64,000 nt of DNA from Dethiosulfatarculus sandiegensis (GCF_000931935.2 NZ_AZAC01000011.1:124001-188000); one strand, 5' to 3'. Counted from the first letter of the stretch, positions 1 through 8,420 are shown. Translations and numbers: made by a program. Notes: a model not told the origin generated them from the letters alone.

Positions 1-573
1 GAACTCAGAAATCAAGGCATGGAAGACCTGGTGGTCTCCATAAACCTCTCCACCAGGCAACTGCTTTGGCAGCACGATCTGGCATCAATGTTGGCGGAAA
101 TTCTGACCGAGTGCGAGCTTCCGCCCAGCGCCCTGGATTTGGAACTCACTGAAAGCGCCGTGATGCATAACGTCGAAGGGGCCATCGGCACCATGGACGA
201 TCTGCGTCAAATGGGCATAAGCCTTTCCCTGGATGATTTCGGAACCGGTTACTCTTCTCTTAAGTATTTAAAAAGATTCCCTATAGATGTCCTTAAGATT
301 GACCGCTCCTTTGTAAAGGGGCTCCCAGACGATCCCAGCGACGTAGCTATTGTGATCAGCATCATATCCATGGCCAGGGCAATGGGGCTCAAGGTTATCG
401 CCGAAGGGGTGGAGACCATAGACCAATTAAGATTCTTCCTCCATAATGAAGTTGATGAGGTGCAGGGTTTTATCTTCTCCAGGCCATTAGTTAAGAGCCG
501 TCTTGCCCACGCCCTTAGAGAAAGTGAAGACCTGGCCCGGAAAATCCTATTTGGAGCCAACCAATCCAACTAA
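1..573 (+). CDS. EAL-domain protein, C-terminal part (c-di-GMP phosphodiesterase family)
   Basis: The reading frame is open from base 1, so the gene begins outside the window; 190 codons are seen. The visible part is the C-terminal half to two thirds of an EAL domain, which hydrolyses cyclic di-GMP to pGpG. Conserved elements are present in order: ELTES near visible residue 48, DDFGTGYSSL near 78, the KIDRSF strand, the EGVET loop and the QGFIFSRP ending. The metal-binding acidic pair in DDFG and the EGVE glutamate are intact, so the domain could be active. Upstream sensor or GGDEF domains cannot be seen. The HDOD gene follows after about 100 bases on the same strand. Confidence 0.9.
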   Translation, partial: ELRNQGMEDLVVSINLSTRQLLWQHDLASMLAEILTECELPPSALDLELTESAVMHNVEGAIGTMDDLRQMGISLSLDDFGTGYSSLKYLKRFPIDVLKIDRSFVKGLPDDPSDVAIVISIISMARAMGLKVIAEGVETIDQLRFFLHNEVDEVQGFIFSRPLVKSRLAHALRESEDLARKILFGANQSN

Positions 574-626
574 TCCCTTTGACCCATGGCCATATTATGT
601 ATGAAAATGTTCTTAGATTCAGATGG

Positions 627-655
627 TTGACCTGGTTGTGACTATGCGCTATTTA
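627..655 (+). promoter_or_regulatory. Possible sigma-70 promoter before the HDOD gene
   Basis: TTGACC (627-632) and TATTTA (650-655) are separated by 17 bases. The expected transcription start would fall inside the Shine-Dalgarno region (AAGGAA near 659-664) of the gene at 673, which weakens the call. Confidence 0.3.
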
Positions 656-672
656 GTCAAGGAAAACTAAGT

Positions 673-1524
673 ATGAGTTTTAAGTTAAAAAAAATACGAA
701 ATATCCCAACCCTGCCTATAGTGCTGACTAAGATTCTTGCCACCCTGGACAACCCTTTGTCATCAGCTAAGGACATGGAAAAAATAATAAAAAACGACCA
801 GGCCCTCACAGCCAAGCTGCTGGCTGTTTCAAATAGCGCCTATTATGGATTTCGCAAGGAAATTACCACCGTGGGAAGGGCCGTGGTTGCCATTGGTTTC
901 AGTGAGGTTCGCAATATTTGCCTGGGGCTCAGCCTTACCAATTTCCTGCATCCGGCCAACTTTAAAAACAAGGAACTGGCCCAGCTTTTGTGGCTGCATT
1001 CCCTTTCCGTATCCGAGGCAGCCAAACTCCTGGGAGAACAGACCTCAGCCATAGAACCTGAAAAGGCCTTTACCGCAGGCTTGCTGCACGACATAGGCAA
1101 GGTGGTTTTGGCCGCCTTTTTCCCGGATGAAGTGGAGCTGCTTAGAGCCAAAGTAAAAAACGGGGAGATGTCTTTTGAAGAGGCGGAAAAGGCCTTGGAT
1201 ATCTCCCATGAACAGATCGGCTCCGCCCTGGCTGAACAGTGGGAGCTGCCCCCCATGCTGCAGGAGGTTATCGCCAGGCATCACCACCCCACCCCCTCAC
1301 TGACCTACGCCCCCATTGTCTATGCCATTCAACTGGCTGACTTTGTTTCCAGAAACCAGGGATTCAAAGATTCCATCAGACAGGAACCGCCGGAGTTGTC
1401 CCCCAACGCACTGGAAGGAGTGCCGATTGACAAGGCAGGCCTGGTGCGCACCTCCAAGGCGGTAAAGGATCGCACCCCGGCGATTATCGCCCTTTGGAAG
1501 GAATTGATCCAAAACGGCGATTAG
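673..1524 (+). CDS. HDOD-domain signalling protein
   Basis: A 283-residue protein that is essentially one HDOD domain, a degenerate HD phosphohydrolase-like module used as a signalling or scaffold domain in bacteria. The N-terminal half shows the typical LTAKLLAVSNSAYYG helix, followed by VAIGFSEVRNICLGL. The HD-like core GLLHDIGKVVL lies near residue 140, and ISHEQIGSALAEQW with RHHH follows near residue 190. The start has an AAGGAA Shine-Dalgarno sequence 8-9 bases upstream. It follows the EAL gene, so it may act in the same second-messenger or motility output. The target is unknown, and enzymatic activity is not expected for most HDOD proteins. Confidence 0.88.
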   Translation: MSFKLKKIRNIPTLPIVLTKILATLDNPLSSAKDMEKIIKNDQALTAKLLAVSNSAYYGFRKEITTVGRAVVAIGFSEVRNICLGLSLTNFLHPANFKNKELAQLLWLHSLSVSEAAKLLGEQTSAIEPEKAFTAGLLHDIGKVVLAAFFPDEVELLRAKVKNGEMSFEEAEKALDISHEQIGSALAEQWELPPMLQEVIARHHHPTPSLTYAPIVYAIQLADFVSRNQGFKDSIRQEPPELSPNALEGVPIDKAGLVRTSKAVKDRTPAIIALWKELIQNGD

Positions 1525-1697
1525 ATATTATATCCCGCAACAACAAACTTTTAGCAGTACAGCAGTATCGCATCCCCCCGAAATTTTAGCGGACGGGAGT
1601 TATAGGGGGATGGTTTAGTGCCTTAAAGCGACTGCGAAGCCTGCTTGGTCACAAGCCTCTCCTTTAGCCTCAAGCAAAAGGCAAATGAGCCAACACA

Positions 1698-1732
1698 CAA
1701 AAAAGGGGTCGGACCTTTCAATCCAACCCCTT
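1698..1732 (-). terminator. Intrinsic terminator of tRNA-Arg
   Basis: Read on the minus strand, AAGGGGTTGGA and TCCGACCCCTT form an 11-bp stem with one G-U pair, followed by a run of T. It lies just downstream of the tRNA 3' end. Confidence 0.85.
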
Positions 1733-1743
1733 GAAATAACATA

Positions 1744-1820
1744 TGGTACGCCTGGAGGGATTCGAACCCCCGGCCCGCGGCTTAGAAGGCCGCTGCTCTA
1801 TCCAACTGAGCTACAGGCGC
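1744..1820 (-). tRNA. tRNA-Arg, anticodon TCT
   Basis: The minus strand folds as a complete cloverleaf. The acceptor stem GCGCCTG pairs with CAGGCGT. The D arm carries GCTC/GAGC, the anticodon stem is GCGGC/GCCGC around the loop CTTCTAA (anticodon TCT), and the T arm is GGGGG-TTCGAAT-CCCTC. The CCA end is encoded at 1744-1746 after discriminator A. It decodes AGA, and also AGG if wobble allows. It has its own promoter and terminator, and argS lies 1.5 kb away. Confidence 0.97.
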
Positions 1821-1832
1821 AAGCAACACCCA

Positions 1833-1860
1833 ATTCTAGCGTTTGAACCGATATTGTAAA
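1833..1860 (-). promoter_or_regulatory. Promoter of tRNA-Arg
   Basis: On the minus strand TTTACA (1860-1855) and TAGAAT (1838-1833) are 16 bases apart, ending 12 bases before the mature tRNA 5' end. This spacing is typical of a tRNA promoter. Confidence 0.6.
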
Positions 1861-1887
1861 GTCCAGATTTAAATTTTGATTTATTCC

Positions 1888-1916
1888 TTGCATATGTCCC
1901 ACTTTAGCACTATATT
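1888..1916 (+). promoter_or_regulatory. Sigma-70 promoter of the PEP-CTERM gene
   Basis: TTGCAT (1888-1893), 17 bases, then TATATT (1911-1916). Predicted start near 1923, giving a leader of about 33 bases with a GGGAGG ribosome-binding site before ATG 1956. Confidence 0.65.
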
Positions 1917-1955
1917 TTATAGCATCTATAAGTATACCAGTTAGGGAGGACAGCC

Positions 1956-2591
1956 ATGGCACGTGTAACAAAAATTCTTGGATTGGTGGCTTTGGCCGTG
2001 GCCCTGTCCGCAGTGCCCGCCAAGGCAGCATTTATTGACTTTTTAAACAGCTATTGGAATCCGGGATCAACAACCGAGACATCCATCACCAGGTATGTGT
2101 CTTCCCTGGATGCGGATCTTACCATTACCGCTTCAGGTGGAGCCAACACCCTTTATTGGGACAACACCGATGGTTTCGGGGTCAGGGGCAACGAAGAGGA
2201 CGAAGTGGACAAGCTTGAAAAGTTGACGCTTTCCTTTGACAAGCCGGTCTACCTCTCCAGCTTCAACCTGACCGACCTTTTCTATGAAGGAAGCAGGCAG
2301 TACCAGGAAGAAGGCTACTACAGCCTTGACGGCGGAGCAGCCGTTAAATTCCTGGCCGATCTGAGCCAGGTCTCCGGCAGCACCAATGGAGTAAAACTGA
2401 TCAGCTTGAACTCCGGGCCGGTGACGACCATCGAGTTTTATGCCTTAAACCCGGTTCCCGAAGGTCAGCATCACGACTTCTCAGTAGCTGGAATCAATGC
2501 TTCGGCAACCCCCGAACCGGCCAGCCTTATTCTGGTGGGTTCGGCCCTGGGACTGGGCCTGTGGAGGAGACGCCGGAAATTTTTCAACTAA
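1956..2591 (+). CDS. PEP-CTERM sorting-domain exported protein
   Basis: A 211-residue protein with a Sec signal peptide (hydrophobic stretch at residues 8-22, cleavage after AKA). A beta-rich middle follows. The C-terminus is a textbook PEP-CTERM signal: TPEPAS, a hydrophobic helix, then the basic tail WRRRRKFF. In the established system, exosortase recognises this signal and the protein is usually delivered to an exopolysaccharide-rich outer surface. The middle has no family I recognise. ATG 1956 has a GGGAGG Shine-Dalgarno sequence. The gene is monocistronic, with its own promoter and a strong terminator. No exosortase is in the window. Confidence 0.9.
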   Translation: MARVTKILGLVALAVALSAVPAKAAFIDFLNSYWNPGSTTETSITRYVSSLDADLTITASGGANTLYWDNTDGFGVRGNEEDEVDKLEKLTLSFDKPVYLSSFNLTDLFYEGSRQYQEEGYYSLDGGAAVKFLADLSQVSGSTNGVKLISLNSGPVTTIEFYALNPVPEGQHHDFSVAGINASATPEPASLILVGSALGLGLWRRRRKFFN

Positions 2592-2612
2592 CAAGCTCAA
2601 TTAAAGCAATCC

Positions 2613-2645
2613 AAACCCGGGCCTTATTTGGCCCGGGTTTTTTTT
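2613..2645 (+). terminator. Intrinsic terminator after the PEP-CTERM gene
   Basis: AAACCCGGGCC and GGCCCGGGTTT form an 11-bp perfect stem around TTATTT, followed by an eight-base T run that begins in the 3' arm. Confidence 0.95.
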
Positions 2646-3129
2646 ATCTCATAACCCATTGGGTTTTACCAGATGCCGTTCAGTTTCGGCTCACTTTGGA
2701 TAAGCATATACAATTATTACATTTTAAGTGATTACAATTCAATTGTCCGGCAAATGGATTCTTAAAACAAAAAAACGATTAAGGGTGTCTTCATGGCGCA
2801 TTTTCCAGCCGTCGATCAAAGGACTGCAAGCCCGGGCCCGCTTAAGCCGGGCTTTTTTCTTTTTAAGGTGCTTTCTTTGTAAACAAAACTTGCCTTACCC
2901 CCTGTAGCTGGTATAGAAAATTCAAGAAAATCAAAAGGCTCTCCGACCAGGTCAAAACCGGGAATCTCCTTCTGCAAGGGGCCGCTCCGACCAGGGGAAA
3001 ACTCCTTTCGGGCTCAAAACAGCCTCAGGCCTCCGGGCCTGAATGCAAGGGTTTTGTTCGCCGTGCTTGACCATCACCTTGGGGCAGGTTAGTTTTGATA
3101 AGCTTGCAACCAATGCCTGGAGCTGCCCT
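2646..3129 (+). other. Mostly non-coding gap upstream of the argS pair
   Basis: No convincing longer gene. A 29-codon frame starts at ATG 2793 but lacks a clear ribosome-binding site. The gap holds a second terminator-like hairpin (2828-2860), an 11-base direct repeat CTCCGACCAGG (2941-2951 and 2985-2995), a 7-bp inverted repeat (3025-3042) and a weak promoter-like pair (TTGACC 3067, TAGTTT 3090, spacing 17) that could serve the gene at 3130. Confidence 0.5.
2828..2860 (+). terminator. Second terminator-like hairpin in the gap
   Basis: AAGCCCGG (2828-2835) pairs with CCGGGCTT (2847-2854), followed by TTTTCTTTTT. No gene ends just upstream, so it may end a short RNA or act as a backup terminator. 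Confidence 0.6.
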
Positions 3130-3303
3130 ATGAGCGATTCGCAAAGGACAAAAACCGCAGCTGCTGAGATACAGATCTGCGCAATATGCGCCTGGCGCGC
3201 CAACTGTAAAAAAAAATTTACCATTCAACAAAGCAGCATCAATAAATGCCCGGATTTTACAAGGGACGCTGCCCTGCCTGAGAACGGAAAGCACGATCAA
3301 TGA
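3130..3303 (+). CDS. Small four-cysteine protein coupled to argS
   Basis: A 57-residue protein, MSDSQRTK to HDQ, with the pattern CAICAWRANC followed about 16 residues later by CPDF. The CxxC, C and C set could bind zinc or an iron-sulfur cluster. I chose ATG 3130 over an earlier ATG at 3043 because GGAG lies 7 bases upstream and the sequence becomes protein-like from there. Its stop overlaps the argS start (ATGA), so the two are translationally coupled. I recall similar short proteins in sulfate-reducer genomes but cannot name a function. A role linked to arginyl-tRNA synthesis or metal sensing is only a guess. Confidence 0.65.
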   Translation: MSDSQRTKTAAAEIQICAICAWRANCKKKFTIQQSSINKCPDFTRDAALPENGKHDQ

Positions 3304-4967
3304 AACAAACCATAATCAAGGCTTTTGAAAACGCACTTGAAGCAGCCTTTGAAAAAGGAGATCTCCCCGCCTGCCCGGATGTGGCTTTTGTGCTGGAAAG
3401 ACCCAAACAAGAGTCCCACGGCGATCTGGCCGCCAACTTGGCCATGCAGCTTGCCAGGCCCCTTGGCATGAACCCCAGGGTCATAGCACAGAAACTCCTG
3501 GACAATCTGGGCGACATAAACGGTCTCATTGCCAAGACCGAGATAGCCGGTCCCGGCTTCATCAACCTGACCTTGAGCCCCACAGCCTGGCTGGCCATCC
3601 TCCCCGAAATCCTCGAGAAAGGAAAAACCTTTGGCAAAGGCTCCTGGGGCGGAGGCAAAAAAGTCATGGTGGAATTTGTCTCGGCCAACCCCACCGGCCC
3701 CTTGCATGTGGGGCACGGACGGGGAGCTGTTCTGGGCGATGTGCTGGCCAGGTTGCTGGCCTTCTCAGGCTTTCAAGTGGGCACGGAATATTACATCAAC
3801 GACGCGGGCAATCAAATGGCCACCCTGGGGCGTTCAGTATTGGCCCGGGCCGCCGAGATAAAAGACCCGGAGTTGCCTTTTCCGGAAAACCACTATCGTG
3901 GAGAATATATTAAGGACCTGGCAGCCGAGTACCTTGAGGTCAACGGCTTTGACACGGCTCCGGATATAAACGATCCCGAGGCGGTGACCAGGGCCGCGGC
4001 CTGGGCCGGGGACCGCATCCTAAACGGCATCAAAGACGACCTCAAGGCCTTTCAGGTGGATATAGAGACCTGGTATTCGGAAAATGACCTGGTTGAGCAA
4101 GGCGGAGTGCAAAAGGCCTTTAAGGAGCTATCCGATCAGGGCCGCCTCTATGAAAAAGACGATGCCCTCTGGTTCAGGGCCATGGAATTTGGCGATGAAA
4201 AAGACCGGGTGGTGCGCCGCTCCAATGGGGAGACCACTTACTTTGCCAGTGATATCGCCTATCACCTTGATAAATTTCAAAGGGGCTTTGAAAGGCTGAT
4301 AAATGTCTGGGGCGCTGATCACCACGGTTACACCCCCAGGCTAAAGGCAGCCGTGGAGGCCATGGGTAAAAAGCCCGGGGACCTGGAGATCGTTCTGGTC
4401 CAGCTGGTAAACCTTCTCCGGGCGGGCGAACCGGTTGCCATGTCCACCCGGGCGGGTGAATTCGTCACCTTAAGGGAGGTCGTGGACGAAGTCGGCTCAG
4501 ACAGCGCCCGCTATATCTTCCTCACCCGCCGCTCCGACTCTCCTTTGGATTTTGACTTGGAGCTGGCCAAGCAAAAGAGCATGGACAACCCGGTCTACTA
4601 TGTACAATACGCTCACACAAGGGTGAAAAGCGTGCTCAGGAAGGCCAAGGAAAACGGCCTTGAGCCCAAGAAGCCCAAAGAGGTGGAGCTGGCCAAGCTT
4701 AAGGAAAAGGACGAAATAGCCCTTGCCCGCAAGCTCAACGAATACCCTGAGGTGGTGGCCGCGGCGGCCGCTTCTCTGGAACCGCACCGGATAACCTATT
4801 ACCTGGGCGAGCTGGCGGGCCAGTTCCACTCCTTTTACAACGCAAGGCGCATCATGGTGGATGATCAGGAGCTGGCCCAGGCCAGAATGCTCTTGGCCCG
4901 GGCTGTGGGCCAGGTGCTGGCCGGCGGCCTGGCACTCTTGGGTGTGAGCGCGCCGGAGGTTATGTAA
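3300..4967 (+). CDS. argS: Arginyl-tRNA synthetase
   Basis: A 555-residue class I aminoacyl-tRNA synthetase that charges tRNA-Arg in the cytoplasm. The N-terminal additional domain (about residues 1-110) is followed by the HIGH signature as HVGH in NPTGPLHVGHGRG near residue 130. The family's degenerate KMSKS loop appears as MSTRAG near residue 379, and the DALR anticodon-binding domain occupies the last 130 residues, ending SAPEVM. Length is normal for the family. ATG 3300 overlaps the stop of the small cysteine protein. The SPOR gene starts 2 bases after the stop, so these genes form one operon. Confidence 0.97.
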   Translation: MKQTIIKAFENALEAAFEKGDLPACPDVAFVLERPKQESHGDLAANLAMQLARPLGMNPRVIAQKLLDNLGDINGLIAKTEIAGPGFINLTLSPTAWLAILPEILEKGKTFGKGSWGGGKKVMVEFVSANPTGPLHVGHGRGAVLGDVLARLLAFSGFQVGTEYYINDAGNQMATLGRSVLARAAEIKDPELPFPENHYRGEYIKDLAAEYLEVNGFDTAPDINDPEAVTRAAAWAGDRILNGIKDDLKAFQVDIETWYSENDLVEQGGVQKAFKELSDQGRLYEKDDALWFRAMEFGDEKDRVVRRSNGETTYFASDIAYHLDKFQRGFERLINVWGADHHGYTPRLKAAVEAMGKKPGDLEIVLVQLVNLLRAGEPVAMSTRAGEFVTLREVVDEVGSDSARYIFLTRRSDSPLDFDLELAKQKSMDNPVYYVQYAHTRVKSVLRKAKENGLEPKKPKEVELAKLKEKDEIALARKLNEYPEVVAAAAASLEPHRITYYLGELAGQFHSFYNARRIMVDDQELAQARMLLARAVGQVLAGGLALLGVSAPEVM

Positions 4968-4969
4968 GG

Positions 4970-5524
4970 GTGGCGAAAGACACCGGTACACCAAGGCAAA
5001 CAGGCCGGATATGGCGTTATATCTGGCCCGTGTTCAGCATTTTTCTAATCTGCTGGGCCTTTGTCCTGGGAATCTGGGTGGGCCAAGGCAAACTGGCCAC
5101 CGAAGAACAGCTGGCTCTATGGCAAAGCTGGATGGGCAAACAAAACAAGCCCGTCAAAACAGCGGGCACCGAGCCCTTGCCGCCCAGGACCCTGTCATTT
5201 TATGATGGGGTTGCCGCCGGTACTCCGCCGAAAAAGGAAACAACAAAACCGGTTAAGAAACCTTCTTCCGAAAAGCAGAATAAAGGTCAATACACAGTGC
5301 AGGTTGCCTCCATGAAGGAGCCTGCCCAGGCTTTGAGCCTGGCCCGAAAATTAAAAGAAGCGGGTCACCCGGCCTATATCAAAAAGACCATGGTCAAGGG
5401 CGTTGGCCTGCGCTATCGGGTCAGAGTGGGCCCTTTTGACACCCTGGACCTGGCCCAATCCTCTGTGGCGCGCATGAAGCACAAATACAAATTTGCCGCC
5501 TTTATCACACGAAAGGAAAAATAG
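4970..5524 (+). CDS. SPOR-domain membrane-anchored protein
   Basis: A 184-residue bitopic protein. It has a short cytoplasmic N-terminus with basic residues, one transmembrane helix at about residues 18-38, a Lys/Pro-rich linker, and a C-terminal SPOR domain (about 103-180: YTVQVASMKEPAQALSLARK, then YRVRVGPFDTLDLA). SPOR domains bind peptidoglycan strands denuded of stem peptides, often at division septa, so the C-terminus should be periplasmic. GTG 4970 is used as start, directly after argS. The downstream acetyltransferase begins immediately after its stop. Confidence 0.88.
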   Translation: MAKDTGTPRQTGRIWRYIWPVFSIFLICWAFVLGIWVGQGKLATEEQLALWQSWMGKQNKPVKTAGTEPLPPRTLSFYDGVAAGTPPKKETTKPVKKPSSEKQNKGQYTVQVASMKEPAQALSLARKLKEAGHPAYIKKTMVKGVGLRYRVRVGPFDTLDLAQSSVARMKHKYKFAAFITRKEK

Positions 5525-5528
5525 CCAC

Positions 5529-5981
5529 TTGATAAGAAAGGCAAACCAGAAAGACGTTCCTTTCATCCACAAGATCCTGGCAGAAAATGGCCGGGAAGGC
5601 CGCTTACTGGCTAGGCCGCTTAGCGACATTTACGAATATCTGCGCGACTTCGTGGTGGCCCAGGACAAAGACGGCCGTCTGGTGGGGGTCTGCGCTCTTC
5701 ATTTTTGCTGGGAGTCTTTAAGCGAAGTGAGGAGCCTGGCGGTCTTGCCGGAGGACCAGGGTCAGGGATGGGGCAAAAAGCTGGTGGAGAGCTGCCTTTC
5801 CGAAAGTGTGGCCAGGGGGTTCGACCAAATCTTTATTTTAACTTACATTCCCGATTTTTTTAACAAAATAGGGTTCAAAAAAACCAGTAAAAAACAATTG
5901 CCCAACAAAATATGGGCGGATTGTGTGAAGTGCGTTAATTTTCCGGACTGCACTGAAACCGCCATGTTGCTGGAGCTTTAA
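5529..5981 (+). CDS. GNAT N-acetyltransferase, short ArgA type (probable N-acetylglutamate synthase)
   Basis: A 150-residue GNAT enzyme. The acetyl-CoA-binding motif VLPEDQGQGWGKKLV lies near residue 80, and FFNKIGFKKT near 112 is the typical beta-6/alpha-4 region. The C-terminal LPNKIWADCVKCVNFPDC resembles the stand-alone acetyltransferases proposed to make N-acetylglutamate in bacteria without a full-length ArgA. TTG 5529 fits domain alignment, and its first codon falls just past the SPOR stop; ATG 5493 would add 12 residues and overlap the SPOR gene. With argJ 5 kb downstream, a role in arginine biosynthesis is reasonable but not proven by sequence. Confidence 0.78.
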   Translation: MIRKANQKDVPFIHKILAENGREGRLLARPLSDIYEYLRDFVVAQDKDGRLVGVCALHFCWESLSEVRSLAVLPEDQGQGWGKKLVESCLSESVARGFDQIFILTYIPDFFNKIGFKKTSKKQLPNKIWADCVKCVNFPDCTETAMLLEL

Positions 5982-5983
5982 TC

Positions 5984-7321
5984 ATGAAACGAAAATCCGA
6001 AATAACAGAAGCCGGACGATTGCTAAAGGCCAGTGATGCGGATCATTGGGAAGTAATAGCCAGCCGCACCCAAAGTCTCGAACTGAGCGTAAGGGATGAC
6101 AAGGTTGATAAATTTTCCCAGGCTGAAAGCCTGGGCTATTCCATAAGAGTTATAAAAGAAGGCCGGTTGGGTTTTTCCTACCTTATAGGAGGGACCAGGG
6201 AGGAACTGGCCCGGGCTGTTGACCAGGCCCTGGTCTCGGCCAAGGCGAGTGAACTTGAATTCAGCGGGAGCCTGCCCTCAGCCGGAGCGGAATATTCTGA
6301 AACCGAGGTTTTTGATTCCGAAGCCCTGAATGAGCCCTTGGGCGAAAAACAAAAACGGGCTGTGGCCCTGGCCCGGGCCGCCAGGGAGGCGGACCCCAGG
6401 ATAAGCCATGTCTATCCTGCCGGAATAGAAGAATACACAAGCCACCTTGATCTGCTCAACTCAAACGGTCTTGACCTTTCTCACAAATCCACCTACTTTT
6501 CAATCGGGGCCGAAGCCCTGGCCGAAGAAAACGGGGAACAGGAGGTTGGCTTTGAAGGCAGGGGCAGCCGCTTTCTGGCGGACCTGGACCCGGTGGATGT
6601 CGGCAGGGCCGCGGGTCTGAGGGCTGTGGCCAACCTGGGCGGCAAACCCGTCTCAGACGGACTTTATGACGTTATCCTGGAAAACCAGGTGGTGGCACAA
6701 TTTTTAGGCATCTTAAGCGCCTCCATGAGCGGTGAGAGCGTGTTCAAAGGACGCTCACTACTAGCCGACAAACAGGAAAAGCTGATTTTAAACTCTGCCG
6801 TTACTATATTAGATGACGGACTTTACCCCAAAGGTCCCGGCACCAGGCCCTTTGATGGTGAGGGCACTCCCACCCGGTGCACCAGCCTGGTGGAAAAAGG
6901 CGTGGTTAAAAATTTTATCTACGATTGCCTCTGGGCTCATTTTCAGGGGGGCCAAAGCACCGGCAACGCAGTGAGAGGTTCACTTAAAGCCCCGCCCTCG
7001 GTGGGATTCAACAACCTTATCCTGGAGCCGGGGCTCAAAACCACAGCCGAACTGGCATCGGGCCTGAAAAAAGGCATTTTTATAACCGAGATATTGGGCG
7101 GCCACACAGCGGACCCCATAAGCGGGGACTTTTCCTTTGGTGCGGCCGGACGCCTCATAGAAAACGGAACCCTGACTTCACCTGTGAAATCAATCGCCAT
7201 AGCCGGCAACATCCTGAAAGTTTTTGAGGCTATGAAAGAAATAGCCAATGATTTTAGATTCTTTGGAACTACAGGCTGCGCCTCGGCCCTTGTAACCGAA
7301 ATGTCAGTCAGCGGTCCGTAA
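5984..7321 (+). CDS. PmbA/TldE-type modulator of DNA gyrase family protein
   Basis: A 445-residue member of the TldD/PmbA family. In the known TldD/TldE pair a zinc protease heterodimer degrades unfolded peptides and processes modified peptides such as microcin B17. TldE/PmbA lacks the HExxxH metal motif, and I see no HExxxH here, which fits the PmbA/TldE half. Family regions seen are LSVRDDKVDKFSQAESLGYS near the N-terminus, NQVVAQFLGILSASMSGESV in the middle, and ISGDFSFGAAGRLIENG near the C-terminus. It starts 3 bases after the acetyltransferase stop. No TldD partner is in the window. Confidence 0.9.
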   Translation: MKRKSEITEAGRLLKASDADHWEVIASRTQSLELSVRDDKVDKFSQAESLGYSIRVIKEGRLGFSYLIGGTREELARAVDQALVSAKASELEFSGSLPSAGAEYSETEVFDSEALNEPLGEKQKRAVALARAAREADPRISHVYPAGIEEYTSHLDLLNSNGLDLSHKSTYFSIGAEALAEENGEQEVGFEGRGSRFLADLDPVDVGRAAGLRAVANLGGKPVSDGLYDVILENQVVAQFLGILSASMSGESVFKGRSLLADKQEKLILNSAVTILDDGLYPKGPGTRPFDGEGTPTRCTSLVEKGVVKNFIYDCLWAHFQGGQSTGNAVRGSLKAPPSVGFNNLILEPGLKTTAELASGLKKGIFITEILGGHTADPISGDFSFGAAGRLIENGTLTSPVKSIAIAGNILKVFEAMKEIANDFRFFGTTGCASALVTEMSVSGP

Positions 7322-7438
7322 AAAAGGCATTATCCGGACCGTTTCCCGGACCGGGTGCGGTTGACTTTTAAGGGTATAATGTGCTAATTGATTCAAGGTC
7401 AAATTAACATCAAGCAAGCTCTCCCAATAAGGTAAGTT

Positions 7439-8347
7439 GTGGCTAAAAAATACACTGTATTGGTAATACCGAAAGGCACTAACACAGTCAGACGGTTTTC
7501 TATGCCGCCCTGGCTGGTCCCCTCCTTTTTTGCTCTCCTCATCGCAGCCATAGGCATGAGTATTTTCTGGTTCCGGGAATATCAGACTGTTTGCAAGCAG
7601 TTACCCGATCTCAAGGCCATGGAGCAACAGAACAGGCACCACTCGGCCCAGGTAAAAGCCTTTGCCAAGCGTCTGACCGACTTTAAAGACGAAATGAAAA
7701 AACTTAAAGAGTTCAACCATCGCCTGCGCATCCTGGCCAACCTGGAAAAGCCCAATGAGAATGACGGGATCTTCGGCATGGGCGGCCCGGACAAGTCGGA
7801 ACACGGACCCGGCATCCGCCTGGCCCACTCCGATCGGGACCGCCAGCTCTCCTATATGCGTCAGGAGCTGGATGACCTTTACGCAGCCGGTGACGCAGAG
7901 CGTCAGGTCCAGATAGAACTCGCCAAATTCCTTAAAGAGCGGCGCTCCATTCTGGCCTCCACTCCCTCTATCTGGCCGGTCAAGGGCTGGGTCACAAGCG
8001 GTTTCGGCAACCGGACCTCGCCGTTTACGGGCAAAAAACAATTCCACGCCGGTATAGACATATCCAATAAAAAAGGCACCCCTATTGTCGCCCCGGCTGA
8101 CGGAGTGGTCACCTATGCCGGCCGCAGGGGAAGCTTCGGCAAGATGGTCATGATAAACCACGGCCACGGCCTGGTGACCCGCTACGGTCATTTGAGTAAA
8201 TTCGAGGTCAAGGTCGGACAAAAAGTAAAGCGCGGGCAAAAAATAGCTCGAGTGGGCAATACCGGAAGATCCAGCGGACCTCATCTGCATTATGAAGTTT
8301 TGATGTCGGGAGTGCCCACCAACCCGAGGTACTATATTCTCGACTGA
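7439..8347 (+). CDS. M23-family peptidoglycan endopeptidase, membrane-anchored
   Basis: A 302-residue protein with an N-terminal transmembrane segment (about residues 27-45), an alpha-helical coiled-coil-like region (about 55-165) and a C-terminal M23 LytM domain. The zinc ligands are intact: H203 and D207 in HAGID, and the HLH motif at 282-284 in GPHLHYE. Such proteins either cleave peptide cross-links or activate amidases; here the full ligand set favours real endopeptidase activity. GTG 7439 is preceded by AAGGTAAG. It may have its own promoter, since 117 bases separate it from the PmbA gene. Its position beside a SPOR protein and secA suggests cell-envelope work. Confidence 0.9.
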   Translation: MAKKYTVLVIPKGTNTVRRFSMPPWLVPSFFALLIAAIGMSIFWFREYQTVCKQLPDLKAMEQQNRHHSAQVKAFAKRLTDFKDEMKKLKEFNHRLRILANLEKPNENDGIFGMGGPDKSEHGPGIRLAHSDRDRQLSYMRQELDDLYAAGDAERQVQIELAKFLKERRSILASTPSIWPVKGWVTSGFGNRTSPFTGKKQFHAGIDISNKKGTPIVAPADGVVTYAGRRGSFGKMVMINHGHGLVTRYGHLSKFEVKVGQKVKRGQKIARVGNTGRSSGPHLHYEVLMSGVPTNPRYYILD

Positions 8348-8377
8348 GAATCAGCCCATAACCGGAATTCAACCAGT

Positions 8378-8420
8378 CTCCCGACGCCTTGCGGTTAGAG
8401 CGGCGTCGGGAGTTGCCTTT
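8378..8420 (+). terminator. Strong hairpin between the M23 gene and secA
   Basis: CTCCCGACGCC (8378-8388) and GGCGTCGGGAG (8402-8412) form a perfect 11-bp stem. The following TTGCCTTT is a poor U-tract, so it could be a weak terminator or an attenuator ahead of secA. Confidence 0.5.

Noticed and set aside
2941..2995. 11-base direct repeat CTCCGACCAGG, possible CRISPR-like or iteron unit
   Set aside because: Only two copies, unequal flanks and no array spacing.
4497..4994. 165-codon minus-strand frame opposite the argS end
   Set aside because: Codon-position shadow of argS; no ribosome-binding site, and argS homology is unambiguous.
7375..7380. TATAAT before the M23 gene
   Set aside because: No -35 box at a usable distance; TTGACT is only 8 bases upstream.
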